Positions 1-11,997 of a stretch of DNA of 64,000 nt are shown in pieces. Each line of letters begins with the position of its first letter. The first letter of the stretch is position 1. Position numbers and translations under genes: made by a program. The notes under the pieces are model-generated. The model saw only the letters and a program-made list of their open reading frames with translations, was not told the DNA's origin and did not search any database. The DNA is from Patella vulgata (lineage: Eukaryota; Mollusca; Gastropoda; Patellidae): contig NC_065879.2 of the NCBI RefSeq assembly GCF_932274485.2, positions 16,728,591 to 16,792,590 on the forward strand. The letters are read 5' to 3'.

Positions 1-19
1 ATAAGGTTTATTTCGATCC

Positions 20-95
20 TAGGAGTAGGATTTTCAGCCCTAACGCCCTAACCATGTGGGCTTTCTTCGGGTCCTCAGGTTTCCAGGTAAAGACT
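20..95 (+). mobile_element. SINE-A fragment
   Basis: Middle part of SINE-A only (AGGAGTAGG, GGGCTTTCTTCGGGTCCTC). Confidence 0.45.
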
Positions 96-150
96 CATAT
101 TAGCATGCTAATCATTAATTAAACTTGTAACATATGTTATTCCTAAAATT

Positions 151-430
151 GGGGGGTTGGATGGCTGAATGGTTAGCGTGCGCGCGCTGTATCATAAAGT
201 CTGTCATTGAGTCGACTGGCGTGGTTTCGAATCCCCGGTTGTAAGTGACAAGGAGTAGGGTCGCCTGTCCAACCTCGTGGGTTTTCTCCGGGTCCTCCGG
301 TTTCCTCCCACTGCTAAAGACCCCTACGCGCAAGCAAATTATTGAAATAAAATTAAACCATATGTTAGTCCCGAAATGACCTAGTTTGTGTCGAGTGGAC
401 GTAAAACCCCATTTCTCTCTCTCTCTCTCT
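151..430 (+). mobile_element. SINE-A (tRNA-derived, CT-tailed), near full length
   Basis: Reference copy. The head has a Pol III A box (TGGCTGAATGGTTAGCG) and B box (GGTTTCGAATCCC) like Leu/Ser tRNAs, a conserved middle (GGGTTTTCTCCGGGTCCTCC) resembling deeply conserved invertebrate SINE domains (possibly Nin-like), and the 3' end GTAAAACCCCATTTCTCTC. Sense to the gene and about 60 bases before its exon at 492. Confidence 0.9.
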
Positions 431-491
431 TATTCCTAAAATTAACTTGTTTGTGTCATCTCTCTCAATCTCTCTCTTTATTTTATTGTAG

Positions 492-3400
492 ATTTAGATA
501 CAGGTAGCCAATCAACTGACATTATCGAAAACACTGTGCTGACTGAAGATGCTCTTCCAGTAGTCTCTAACATCACAACATTAATACCGGTAAGTAACGC
601 TTTCAGTGGTCTTTAATATCACAACATTAATACTGGTAAGTAACGCTTACAGTAGTCTTTAATATCACAACATTAATACCGGTAAGTAACGCTTACAGTA
701 GTCTTTAATATCACAACATTAATACTGGTAAGTAACGCTTACAGTAATCTTTAATATCACAACATTAATACCGGTAAGTAACGCTTACAGTAGTCTTTAA
801 TATCACAACATTAATACCGGTAAGTAATGCTTACAGTTGTAGTTGGTTTATAATGGGAGCCACTCTTTAAATTTCTGCAAGGGGTAGTCAATATTTACAT
901 ATGTGAATAGCTTTCTGACAATTTGCTAGTTCGTGTGGGCGTGAAGGTTGTGCACATGACGGGGCAGTTTGGGGTGGTCTAAGTGCTAGAGGTTTAAAGG
1001 GTTAATAATGTGATATGCATCTGTGAAACAATATTTGAATGTATTTTTATGATGTTTGTTTGTAGTTTACTCCACAGCAACAATCATTGCAACAACAGTT
1101 ATTACAGAAACAACATCCATCCACAGTACAGCAACAATATCAGTCCAGGATACAGCAACAACATCAGTCCACAATACAGCAACAATATCAATCCACAGTA
1201 CAGCAACAACATCAGTCCACAATACAGCAACAGCATCTGTCCACAATACAGCAACTACATCAATCAACATTACAGCAACATCACCAGCCCACAGTACAGC
1301 AACATCAATCCATGATACAGCAACCACATCAGTTCACATTACAGCAACAACATCCGTCAACAATACACCATCAATCCACAATACAGCAACAACATCAGTC
1401 CACAGTACAGCATCTGCATCAACAACAGCACCCCACAGAAGAAAAACATCAACAAACAATGCCCACAGATGCACAACATCATCAGTCTACAGAACATCAA
1501 TATGAACAACAACAACATTTTGCAGTACAACATCAACCAGCAGTAGAAAAACAACAAACTCAACCATCTACAGTGCAACAACAGTATGCAGTAACAAAAC
1601 AACAACTGCCCACAGTAGAACATCCAGTGACATCACAGGTTACTTTTCTTCTCTTTTGTAGATAATGGGAGCATAAAAAACTGATCAAGAGTAACAACCT
1701 ATGAAATAATTATCAGAAATAGATAAAATTTGAAAGGCTTTTAACTCTGCCCACAACAATATATGACTACATTGCAATGTTGTCATTTCAAAATGAAGAT
1801 ATGAAATATAACTCCTGCTTAATTTTAGCAGGAGGTCACGGGTTTGCTTCTATTGTTGACCAAGAAAGTTTCTCTGGATTTTTAGGTGCGGTTTCTCCTT
1901 GTCAGTGGTTCAGGAAAGAGTGCCTAGCAAGGACAGTGTCTAGTGGATCAGAAGGGATTAATAGCCGAGGTCCATTGGCATGCATGTAAAAGACACCATG
2001 ACAGTTGGAATTTGAAATAAGAGTAGGCCACGGATCTGTTGTCCAGGCAACATTTCCCTAATAGCATACTGTATGGCGTAAGCCCGTCTTCCATAGCGGG
2101 GTCAGCATTAGTCGGCACACTTTCATTCTATAGTATTACGGCAACACATAATTTTGTAGGAATATTACTGACATAAATTTGAATAGCGCATGGGAATTAA
2201 ATATGAAAATTAACAAGGTACACATATTTTTTATTACGTACGAATTTGAATATTTTGTTGACACATGATTTTTGTGTGTGGTCTGAAACTGCCTGCTTTT
2301 TTCGGTAAAAAAATCTGACAAGGCTGGCCCAGTTGGTGCAGAAAAGTAGACAGTTAAAGCCCATTTCATTTTTTTCTAACAAAGTCTACTGAGTGGGAAA
2401 TATTTTTAACATTAACTATGGATTAAACATCTTTTTTTTTCTTTCAGAATATGGCTGTTACCAATCTTCAGCTGGTTTTAGATCAAGTGTCTCAGCTACA
2501 ACAAGCTGTTCAAAATGTATCAATAGATTCAACCAATGAAGCAGCAACATCCCATAACATACCTGCTTCCCCCAGCAGCTACCAGCAGGTCCTGACCAAT
2601 GATCAACTTCTTGGATGCAATATGATTAACCCAAACATGGATTTATCAGAAGAGAATCGCTCCTTACTCAGCAACATCCTCAAGTTGGACAACTATAATA
2701 CTCAGCTTCTTCAGGGTAATTCTGAGATCATCAAAGCCAGTTCAAACAACATTCAACGAACGGTTCAACCTGAGAATCAGCATCAAAGAGTTGAAAACAC
2801 CACAGTGAAACACCTGTCTTGGAATTCTCAAGAACAACCATCACCAGAAAGTAGTCCACCAAATCAATTTGTAAATATCAGTCCATTAGTAAAAGCAAAG
2901 AGAAGCTCTAGACCTAGAATACAAAAAATGTCAACAAGAACAAAAGGCAGACCTGTTAAAGAGAAGAAAACAATTCTAAAATCCATCCTAAATTCTGATG
3001 CATCTGCTTCACCACCATATAAAAGCACAATCACAAATTCATCTTCAGCTTCTATGAAGAATCCCAGTAGCCAATTAGGAGTGTTCTTAGCTTCGCAAGA
3101 GGCACCTATAAATTCATATGGAAACAACATGATGACCCCATCAACCAGCCCAATGAAAACCAGCAATTTCAACATGCAAAAAACGTCGCCTGCTTCATCA
3201 GTACCTCATTCGATAATATCACCAACTTATCCAGAGCAAAGTATTTCCACAATTACTTCAACTGTCCTTGCTGAAGCAAAATATCTGAGTAACCAATTAA
3301 AGAACAAAACAGTATCATCAACTGCTCCACGACTCCACATTAATATGGCACAACATTCAAGAACTTCAACCACAAATCCACATCAAAGAATCACATCGTC

Positions 3401-5414
3401 TAACATTCAGACAAAAAAGAAAAATCTTAACAATAAAATATCACTGTCTGCTTATCCACAAGTTCCAGTCACTTCATCAGCAACTTTAGCTTCTCATTCT
3501 ATGGTAACATCACAATTGAATTCTGAAAATACAGGAGAGGCTTCTTATAAACATGTTTCAGCTCCTAAAGAAACTCCTAAAACTTTAGAAACATGTCAGT
3601 TCCAAGTGTCTAATGGAAATCAACAGATAAAAGGTACTCAAAAGGAAGCACAAATTGTTCAATTCCAAGACTCAAGTCCAAATGTAGTTGGTGTCAGTCA
3701 ACCTATATTAGATCCTCAAAGGACTACATCAGCATTTCAGTTCCCTGTAGGGAGTCAGATTCAATCTATTGTTGGTCAGCTACCTCCAGTTCTTCCCAAT
3801 ACTCCAATACAAGGTTTTGTTGGTGAGGATGGCATCCTGAACTTTATTACTCCATTTACAACAGTACCCATAGAACCTCAACCATGTACTATTGTCAGCT
3901 CTAACACTTCTTACGGAGGAAGAAGTTACCCCAATTTAGCTCCAAAACCACCTCCACCACCCCCAAGAGCTGTCCAGATTCTTCCCATTCAGCAATATCA
4001 GAATCTTCAGCAAAATCCTCCAAACTTTTCTGAGCAGCAAACTTACATTCTATCCTCTACACCAGCGGGTCAGTTGATGCCATACACTAGTCCATTACAA
4101 TCAGATTCACAGCAAGGACAAACAATAATATACCAACTTCCTCAAAGCTTCCAGACGATCACAGTTCAGCCGGAGGTCACTGGATTGGGAAATGTTGACC
4201 AAAACATATATGGAAACATTCAACAATTACCTCAGCAGATGGCTGTCTCAAACCAAGATCAAAATGTCATGGAAATTCCCCAACATGTCAGTCTTGCAGG
4301 ATCAATAAATGATTCCAAAAACGTTATCATTCATTCAACACCAATTTCTTATCCACAATCAACAACAACATATAGTTTGACCACTATGCAGCCTCAGTCA
4401 GTATCATCAACACCACCACCAACACCACTCTCTTACGCCTGCAGAGGCAATCAAAGAGTCACCTACACCAAAACAGATGAATCTAGGAGAACACAGTGGA
4501 AAGAAGATGTAACAGCTGCTCAAAGCTGTGCTTCAGCCTCACAGGAACTCATCACAGACTCTATCGTGGGCAAAAGTAAAACCATTCGAGTTACAACTCA
4601 CAGGAACAGAAACCCTCTTTCAAAGGAAGGAATGAGATTTATGGAAAATGGAAAAAGTCAAAGCAGCAGTAATGTGTCCACGAAAACAATAGCATCTGTT
4701 GACTCTGGGACTAAGCCTTTGAAAAAAGCAAATGTTTTAAGATCTACAAAAACTTCTGCGAAAGCTTCTTATTCAGATTCCTCAGAACACCCAGCGGCAT
4801 TATCTGTGCAAGGATCTGTGGCAGACAAGAGTAATAAGTCAACCAAGACTAATAAAAGTCGTAGGATCAAAAACAATGCTACTTTAGTTTTTCATAACTC
4901 GGATCCAGTTTCTATAGCTGCAGCAGCTCCAGGTCCTGTTACGACGAAGCATGTGACTCGTTCAACTAGGAAACAATATTTGACAGGAAATAAAATTTCG
5001 CCGGTGAATTCTCCAGTGACAGTTCCACCTGTAAAAATGTCAGTCGAGCAGCCCTTAAAAATACGCCATAAGTCAGGAAATCGGCTGCAAGCATCTTCAG
5101 CACCAACTGTTTCTTACGCTGGAGAAACATCCAGGTCGCGTAGTGGTTCCATCACGCCAACAGTATCCAGTGGTCAAATTAATCAACCGACGAACCAGTT
5201 CTCAGCCAACTCATTATTAAGTTTTCCTGTGCTTTTATCGAGTCCCGATAATGATCAAGTGATATCCTTCATTAATTCTGACCCTGATCTCAGTAGTATG
5301 CGTAGCCGTAACTGTAGTGGGGAGATAACCCTGGACCCAAATTTTACGTCTTTATCAGCCAATGATCTGCTACAGATGTTATCTTCACAGCAGGATTCAA
5401 ATATGAAATCCTAG
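492..5414 (+). CDS. Q/S/T/P-rich large protein, 3' part of gene (unidentified)
   Basis: Three coding exons join in one frame: 492-589 (phase-1 entry), 1066-1638 and 2448-5414, ending at TAG 5412-5414. All junctions are AG/GT (donors GTAAGT at 590 and GTTACT at 1639). The 5' exons lie left of the window. The visible part is about 1,212 aa. Exon 1066-1638 encodes about 190 aa of degenerate 8-residue Gln repeats such as QSTIQQQH. The last exon is low-complexity, rich in Ser, Thr, Gln and Pro. It has a basic stretch with an AT-hook-like KGRP core (about 2940-2960), a polyproline run near 3950 and a more ordered acidic/hydrophobic C-terminus ending near NDLLQML. I see no enzymatic domain. The composition suggests a nuclear or transcription-linked protein, but that is inference and I do not recognise the family. 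The exon structure is solid; the function is unknown. Confidence 0.8.
604..833 (+). repeat. 46-bp tandem array copying an exon end plus its 5' splice site
   Basis: Five further copies (starting 604, 650, 696, 742, 788) of a 46-bp unit follow the exon ending at 589. The unit is the last about 32 bases of that exon plus its donor and the next intronic bases. GGTAAGTA therefore recurs about every 46 bases, with the GT at 590, 636, 682, 728, 774 and 820. Each unit also carries an acceptor-like ACAG. Reading through the first donor meets an in-frame stop in the first copy, so the array is intronic. Confidence 0.9.
1087..1500 (+). repeat. 24-bp coding minisatellite (Gln-rich repeats)
   Basis: The CAGCAACAACATCAGTCCAC-type unit is repeated about 14 times inside coding exon 1066-1638 and stays in phase. 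It also opens long shadow frames on both strands that are not genes. Confidence 0.85.
1825..2108 (+). mobile_element. SINE-B, 3' end displaced
   Basis: From the B-box region (GGTCACGGGTTTGCTTC) to CGTAAGCCCGTCTTCC. The matching 3' end lies at about 2318-2372, so about 210 bp appear inserted between them. Sense to the Q-rich gene. Confidence 0.8.
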
Positions 5415-5536
5415 CAAACCCTCTGACATAAAGTAATAATTTAGATAAAGACAATTGCCTCTGAAAACTTGATTATAACCTGAAATTTGTCTTCAGACCT
5501 GTAAATAATTGTTATTAAATAACTGTGTTTCTATTC

Positions 5537-5542
5537 AATAAA
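5537..5542 (+). terminator. Poly(A) signal AATAAA of the Q-rich gene
   Basis: AATAAA lies about 120 bases after the stop codon at 5414, in AT-rich sequence. It is a canonical cleavage/polyadenylation signal at a plausible distance and gives a short 3'UTR. Confidence 0.6.
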
Positions 5543-6712
5543 TCATAATTTTCTCTCATTTTTGGGTAGTATTGGCCGATTATTTTACAAAAATGAATAG
5601 AATATGGGTTAATATAATCAAGGGAGCTATTTGAAGTATTCTGTCAGTTTTTTCACAATATTGAGGTAGTACATGTATATATGTGGTAGTATTTGGTAAT
5701 ATTGAGTTCCTATTGGGTAAATTCTCCTGCTCATTAAAGTTGCACTTGACAATATGTTGAACTAGTATATGACACTTTGAACTTTGTGCCTGTAATATTA
5801 TCAATGAAAATAAAAACGAGAACTAGAAAAAGTGAAGGATACCAGCGGGATTATGGCTGACAAAGCCTGAATTTGTGCCTGACAATGTGTGTAACATGTG
5901 CCTTGTTTAAAATAATGATAATGATAATAATACCGTCATTTATAAAATGTGTTAATACTGAAGAAGAGTTTCTGATGCACTGTTAACAGATTATTGAAAG
6001 CTCAGGGTTTTGAAACCAGAATGTTTTGAGCTGAGACTTTTATTTCCTGTGTTCTTAACCTACAAATTTAGATTATCTTTATCAAAAACATTTAAAACAA
6101 GGCCTGGGGGTGTTATTCATGAATACTTAAACATTTTATTATTTCTGCATTTTCATTGGCTGGGAATTAAACTTCCATTACAAATTTTAGCTTTTAACCA
6201 ATGAAAAGGGATTAGTCTTAAAATATTTTGTTTTAAGATTAGATGAATTCACCCATGGTCTGTAGGTTATTGTGAATACTTCAAGAATCAATTTGACAAA
6301 AACATAAGTTTGTTGGGGGGTGTATGTGACAAAAATAGTGTGTATGTGTGTGTGTTTAGAGACCTGAGACTAGGTTTTTGACTTGTGAATATTTTGGTGC
6401 TGATTATGAATATGTCTTTGTGTATAATTTCATGTGATATACATACCATAAGTGCTTTATCATATCAACTTAATAGTTTTATTTCCCTGACATTTATTGA
6501 TTAGAAAGTATAATTCTTATAAAAAAAAATAATATCTTTGGCGATACTTTAAAAGAAATTGTATCGCTGTTAGTAAACTTGGACGAGCGTTAATGTATAA
6601 GTGAGTACCGTAAATGTCACTGCGCTGTACCATCCTGAATCTGTAGTGATAAAGGCTTCACTCAAAATAAAAACAAACTCACAACAAAGCAAACAATCCA
6701 CAGAAAATTGCG
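5543..6712. other. Intergenic, AT-rich, no gene seen
   Basis: No coding-like frame and no repeat family recognised apart from AT-rich runs and a short GT-rich patch near 6320-6355. Confidence 0.6.
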
Positions 6713-7000
6713 GGGTGGGGGGGGGAGTTGGATGGCCGAATGGATAGCATGTGCGCGCTGTATCATAAGGCCTGTCATTGAGTCAACTGGCGTGGTTTCA
6801 AATCCCTGGTTGTACGTGAAAAGGATTAGGGTCGCATGTCCAACCTCGTGGGTTTTCTCTGGGTTCTCCGGTTTCCTCCCACTGTTAAAGACCCCTACGC
6901 GCAAGTGAATTATAGAAATAAAATTAAACCATATGTTAGTCCTGAAATGACCTAGTTTGTGTCGAGTGGACGTTAAACCCCATTTCTCTCTCTCTCACAA
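6713..7000 (+). mobile_element. SINE-A, full length
   Basis: Complete head, middle and CT tail, intergenic. Confidence 0.9.
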
Positions 7001-7910
7001 AAAATTGAGAATACAGAAATGAAAAACATAAACTTTCACTTAATGCAAACATTCATAGTTGTATTAAACCTCAGATCAAATAGATATTTTTAGTCCTACC
7101 ATTTTACTCATTGTTGTTTGGTAGAATGAACCTTAAGTTGTTGACAGTGTGTTAAAAGACAAAGGAATAAATGTGATACATATAAAACTGTTTATAATAT
7201 ATATATATATTATTTTTAATCAACTTTATAAATATATATATGTTAATTTTTAATCAACTCTGTAAGATGGTAAAAGTGTTTAAATATTCATACTATTTTT
7301 CAATCAACTCTGTAAAACTGTTACATATAATAGGGCCTATATAGTATTTACAGTTTATGATATTTATACATGTATATGTATAGTATTTTTCAATTAACTC
7401 TGTTAATTTGTATATTTATTACTCTTTGTTAATTGTATTTTACTTGCATGTAGGGCGACTTCTGATATTAAAACAATAATTAATTTAAAAAATGGGAAAT
7501 TGATTTTATTTTGGTTTAGCAATTTCTAAAACAAGTACAAGGGTACGACCATGATGTCGTAGCAGTCATCTTTGAATTGTGATGTCATATCAAGAATTGA
7601 AGTCGGTCAGTCCAGCAATGCGCATTTGTCCAAAGAACAAGCTTGCCGAGTATCATGTTGATCATATTCGAATTGGCAAAGATCTAGACTTTTTTGATGA
7701 CTGTGGTCAAAAGAACAGTATCAAGATGTTTACCAAGTTCCTGCTTCAAAAATATACACTACAGCTTCATGATAGTTGATCTTGGTTGGTTTTACTGACC
7801 ACACTCACCTTATATTAGTAATATATTATATATGTTCCACGTTGGTCCACTAACCAGGAATCCCCTTGTTCAATACCAGTATTGGCCAATAAAGGTCCAC
7901 AGAATTTTAC
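7001..7910. other. Intergenic, AT-rich, no gene seen
   Basis: Contains TA-rich runs and loosely repeated TTTTTAATCAACTCTGTAA motifs (about 7215-7400). The 66-codon frame at 7579-7779 has no recognisable homology and no gene context. Confidence 0.5.
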
Positions 7911-8050
7911 TGCATGGCGTGGTTTCTATTTCCCCGCTTGTACGTGACAAGGAGTAGGGTTGTTTGTCCAACTTTGTGGGTTTTCTCCAGGTTCTCTTGT
8001 TTCCTCCCTAGTTGTGTCGAGTGGACATTAAACTCCATTTCTCTTTCTCA
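7911..8050 (+). mobile_element. SINE-A, head missing and internally deleted
   Basis: Starts at the B box region and ends ACTCCATTTCTCTTTCTC; lacks the segment between CTCCC and TTGTGTCGAG. Confidence 0.8.
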
Positions 8051-8239
8051 GAAGATAATCTAGTAACCTGGACTGAACTGGACATTGACAAATGGGTAGC
8101 CGGGTGTTTAATTAGGAACCATGACCATCTCTCTGTGTGTGCAGACATTTTAATTAATGATATCTGATAAAGATGATATCTAATCCCCATTGTTGTTTGA
8201 ATTGCATTAAAACTTGGTATGTATATAAGACCCTGAACA

Positions 8240-8505
8240 CATCAGGAGCTGCAGTTGCTAAATAAAACGAGGTTGGCTCGCTAACATGGAGGTATCCTGT
8301 TCGATTCAGGTGTTGGTCGAGAAAGTTCATTGGGATTTTCCGGCATTGTTCCCCTTGTCAGTAGTGCAGGACAGAGTGCCTGGCAAAAGACAGCATGTAG
8401 TTGTTTGTACGGTACTAAAAGCCGAAATCCCGTACACATTGGCGTGCATGTAAAAGAACCCATGACGGTTGGAATTCGAAATAAGAGTAGGCCAGATTGA
8501 ACCAG
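8240..8505 (+). mobile_element. SINE-B, 3' end missing
   Basis: Head B box (TGTTCGATTCAGG) through GAAATAAGAGTAGGCC. Confidence 0.8.
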
Positions 8506-8747
8506 TGATTCCCAGTTAGTGAACCAGCACTTTATTCTAAACTTCCACCATTTTGATGGCAACAGCAGACAATTACATTTATTATGACACTAATACCAAT
8601 GTAAACGAATTTCAATGTATTATTTCATTCAAGCATTGAAGGAAAGCAAATGGCTTCATATCGAATGATAGGTGACCCATTTTTCAATTTTCCAAATCTA
8701 TAACAGAAAAAATGTTATGAAGATTGATATTGATTTGTGCATCTCTA

Positions 8748-9066
8748 CTGTTCTGCACCAAACTGGGCTAATGAAGACGGGCATACGCCATCCAGTGTGC
8801 TATGAGGGAAATTTTGCCCGGACAGCAACACTACGGCCTACTCTTATATTGAATTCAAACTGTCAAGGGATCTTTTACATGCACGCCAATGTGTACATGG
8901 GGCTTTGGTTTTTCGTCCCATCCGAACGACTAGACAGCTGTCCTTGTCAGGCCCTCCATCCTGCATCACTGACAAGGGAAAACCACACCGAAAATTCTGG
9001 ATGAACTTTCACGGCCAATGCAGGCTAACGAGCCAGCGGCTTACCCACTTAGCCACCGTGATCCAC
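8748..9066 (-). mobile_element. SINE-B, near full length
   Basis: Reference-quality copy. On the minus strand the tRNA-like head has GTGGCTAAGTGGGTAAG (A box), but the usual B-box segment (GGTTCGATTCC type) seems deleted here. The body includes GGGCAAAATTTCCCTCATAG. Next to the Tc1 element. Confidence 0.85.
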
Positions 9067-9201
9067 AGACATCTGAAAAAGATCATATCTAATCCCCTTT
9101 GTTGTTTGAATGTAAGTATAGCTCAATATGTTTACCAGATCCTTGATGCAGAGAGGGACTGGGTGTTGAGATACAGAATTCACATCTCAAGGGTTGTTGT
9201 A

Positions 9202-10732
9202 TACTATTCAAAAAAAGTAGGGGATATTTGATTTTTAAGTGTTATTAAAGTCACCTAATGAAACTGACGAAGAAACAAATGACAAAATGAAATGAAGTTC
9301 ACATTCATCGATTTATTCCAAATGATCGTTAGACTAAGTAAGGCACAGACTGACCATTATAAGGGTAAAATGATACCCGGGGTCAAACAGCAAAGTTACC
9401 ACAGCATCACAACCAAGTCAGTAACGGGTAAATCCTCCTCTGTTTGCCAAACAAGCATTGATCCGACGTGGCATACTCCTAATGAGACGTCTAAGGTCAT
9501 TTTGGTCCAGATTGTCCCATTCCTGTTGCAACGCAGCAGCAAGTTCTTGGACATTGGCAGGACGTTGTTGACGTTGACGTAACCTCTGTCCAAGCATGTC
9601 CCAGACATGCTCAATGGGGGAGAGGTCGGGACTCAGTGCTGGCCAAGGTAATGTGGTGATGTTCTGTTGTTGGAGGTAACCTGTAACGATCCTGGCCCTG
9701 TGACATCTTGCGTTGTCATCCTGGAAGATGAAACGGCGGCCATGACGTCGTGCGAACGGCACAACATGGACTGCCAAGATGTTGTCCCGGTAGTACTGGC
9801 CTGTAACACGCCCTGCAACAACATGTAAAGCCGTTCTTCCAGCAACAGTGATGCCTCCCCACACCATATCAGAACCACCCCCAAATTGATCATGTCTGAT
9901 GACGTTAACGTCTTGGAAGCGCTCGTTTCGACGACGCCACACCCTCCTACGTCTGTCCAAAAAATCAACAGTGAACCTTGACTCATCTGAAAACATCACA
10001 TTGCTCCAGCGTCGATTATCCCAGTGTTGACGATCCCTACACCAACGACGTCTTGCCTGAATGTGATGATCTCTCAAACAAGGGATCACGCGAGGACGTC
10101 GGGCGCGAAGGTGACCCCTATGCAGTCGATTCCGAATCGTCTGGCCACTCACTCTCACACCAGTGTCTGTTTGAAGACGAGCGCTGATCTGATTTGCTGT
10201 GATGACACGATTTCTCAAGGCCAAAGTACGGATTAATCGATCCTGGGCTTGAGTTGTCGCCCTTGGTCGACCTGAGCGTGGTCTGTCCTGTACAGATTGT
10301 GTATCACGGTATCTGGACCATAGCCTGCTTATAACAGACTGAGAAACATTCATCGTCCGCGCCACAACCGCCTGTGTTGTGCCGATCTGTAGCATGCCAA
10401 GGGCACGTAACCTTTCATTTTGGGTAAGCCGACGCATATCAAAATTTGTTTTCTGGTCACTAAAACAATTAAACTGATGTTTCCACCCTGGAATTCAATG
10501 CCACAATGACTGTAACATCCAAAGTCAGAGTCGTGCAAATCTTGGGTTGGACCCCCATGATGATCCCAAGCATCACCTGCATTCCATGCGGTAGCTATTG
10601 GTGCGTTTGGGCGTCACATGTAACTGGAAATGTTTCTTCTGTTAGGTTCTATAGTGACTTTTTTCGTAGTCATTTGGATATTTTAGTATTATGCCCCCAA
10701 AATCAAATATCCCCTACTTTTTTTGAATAGTA
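9202..10732 (-). mobile_element. Tc1-like DNA transposon, apparently complete
   Basis: A 1,531-bp element has identical 34-bp terminal inverted repeats (9202-9235 and 10699-10732, beginning TACTATTC) flanked by TA dinucleotides (9200-9201 and 10733-10734), the target duplication of Tc1/mariner elements. One intact transposase frame lies between the ends on the minus strand. Identical ends, an intact frame and clean TA flanks suggest a recent insertion, possibly still mobile. It sits about 130 bp downstream of a SINE-B copy in intergenic DNA. Confidence 0.95.
9418..10437 (-). CDS. Tc1-like transposase (DD34E), 339 aa
   Basis: This cut-and-paste transposase binds the element's inverted repeats and moves it between TA sites. 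The 339 aa are the usual length for Tc1 elements. The N-terminus (about 1-110) is a paired-like pair of helix-turn-helix domains, with SVISRLWSRYRD in the first and a basic GRPRAT linker between them. The catalytic triad is visible: Asp in MFSDESRF, Asp in FQDDNARCH, and Glu in LSPIEHVWD with 34 residues between the second and third acidic residues, giving DD34E. ATG is 10435-10437 and stop TGA 9418-9420. No internal stop or frameshift is present. The C-terminus is very Arg/Gln-rich. Confidence 0.95.
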   Translation of the reverse strand: MRRLTQNERLRALGMLQIGTTQAVVARTMNVSQSVISRLWSRYRDTQSVQDRPRSGRPRATTQAQDRLIRTLALRNRVITANQISARLQTDTGVRVSGQTIRNRLHRGHLRARRPRVIPCLRDHHIQARRRWCRDRQHWDNRRWSNVMFSDESRFTVDFLDRRRRVWRRRNERFQDVNVIRHDQFGGGSDMVWGGITVAGRTALHVVAGRVTGQYYRDNILAVHVVPFARRHGRRFIFQDDNARCHRARIVTGYLQQQNITTLPWPALSPDLSPIEHVWDMLGQRLRQRQQRPANVQELAAALQQEWDNLDQNDLRRLIRSMPRRINACLANRGGFTRY

Positions 10733-10908
10733 TATTTCCATGGACCTTAGTGGGTTTTATTACTTCAACTTGTTCCTGATGTAAATAAAGTTGATATTTA
10801 TAATGCTGGTCATCTTTTTAAAATATAATAGTGTTACACCAATGATGGGAGTAGATTTATGACACTACATGGATGTCACACTTCCAAAGGCAACAAAGTC
10901 CACCAGTG

Positions 10909-11110
10909 CTGATGGAATCACAAGGCTCTAAAACAAAGTCTACTAGTTCAGTTATGATGAAATCACAAGGTTGTAATGGAACAAAGTCCACTAGGGCAGT
11001 CATGATGGAATCAAGGGGTTGCCTTGGAACAAAGTCTACATTCATGATGGAATCACTGTATTGTAATGAAACAAAGTCTATCACTGGATGGAAATATCCT
11101 GGCTTTAGGG
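10909..11110 (+). repeat. Short minisatellite, units of 42-48 bp
   Basis: About four units share ATGATGGAATCA and GGAACAAAGTCTAC. Unit lengths differ by multiples of three, so both strands stay open (84 codons on the + strand, 10873-11127). No homology was recognised; it could be a minisatellite only. Confidence 0.6.
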
Positions 11111-11997
11111 AGATGGAATCTAACTAAACAAACCCTTGAACAAAAATTTATCATTAACAGTTTTATTTACAACCAAACATTATCATTATACTTTGTATAA
11201 GTCTGTTCGTATCAAAACCAAATGTACATACATTGTATTAGGCCATAGAAAAAAAAATATCCTGGTTCTCGAACTGATCCTTCCAAGAATTCTGTAAGTG
11301 GGAGGTTTTTGTTTATTTGAAATAATCACAACTGGGCTAAATGATTTCTCATATACATCACATTTCAAGGCAATACATTTATCTTGAGTGCTGTTTAAAG
11401 GAATGGATGATTATCCAGTATCATTTATGATTTCCAATAACATTTATCAGACTTAAAGACTAGATAATTGAGCCTATGGGGGAAAATATATAAATGAGAT
11501 TATCAATCAATCTGTTTTTATTTTTTCAAATAAATACGAGTCATACAGCTTTTTATAAGCGACACAGGAGTATCTGAGAAACATAAAAAAATTTTTTACA
11601 TGGCCTTATTGAAGATTTTCTGTCTTTTTTTACTTCTATAAACAGCAACAATAATAATAACAACAAAATAAATCTGAATATTGAAATTTGGAATAAGTTT
11701 GTAAAATATTCCTTGAACTCCTGGGTCTAGGGCCCAACAAACTTTCCTTTCATTTATCACATGACACAATTATATGGAAAACAAGTTCCTTAAAACAATC
11801 AAGAAATTTAGGTGAGATTTAAAGATTACATAATGGCCATTAAAAGTTTTTATTTTTTAAATTTAAAGTCTCTGATCGTCATTCCAAGGACCATATCCTG
11901 TTTATATCATCTACAGAGGATTTCAGAATGTTGACAAATTTTTAATTCATATTTTTGTGAATACTGAATGGAATTTAACCGTTTTGGACATATCGTC

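Noticed and set aside
151-240. Possible tRNA gene (good A and B boxes)
   Set aside because: Same head recurs many times with the SINE body attached; no proper acceptor stem or anticodon arm.
600-835. CRISPR-like array of regular repeats
   Set aside because: Tandem with no unique spacers, in a spliced animal gene.
1056-1505. Long Thr/Ala/Ser-rich frame overlapping the Gln-rich exon
   Set aside because: A shadow of the in-phase 24-bp repeat; the Gln frame joins neighbours in phase and has splice sites at both ends.
8672-9231. Overlapping frames of about 110 codons, and similar ones at 26100, 34107, 35939 and 62029
   Set aside because: All are translations of SINE-B bodies, recognisable by the same residues at each site.
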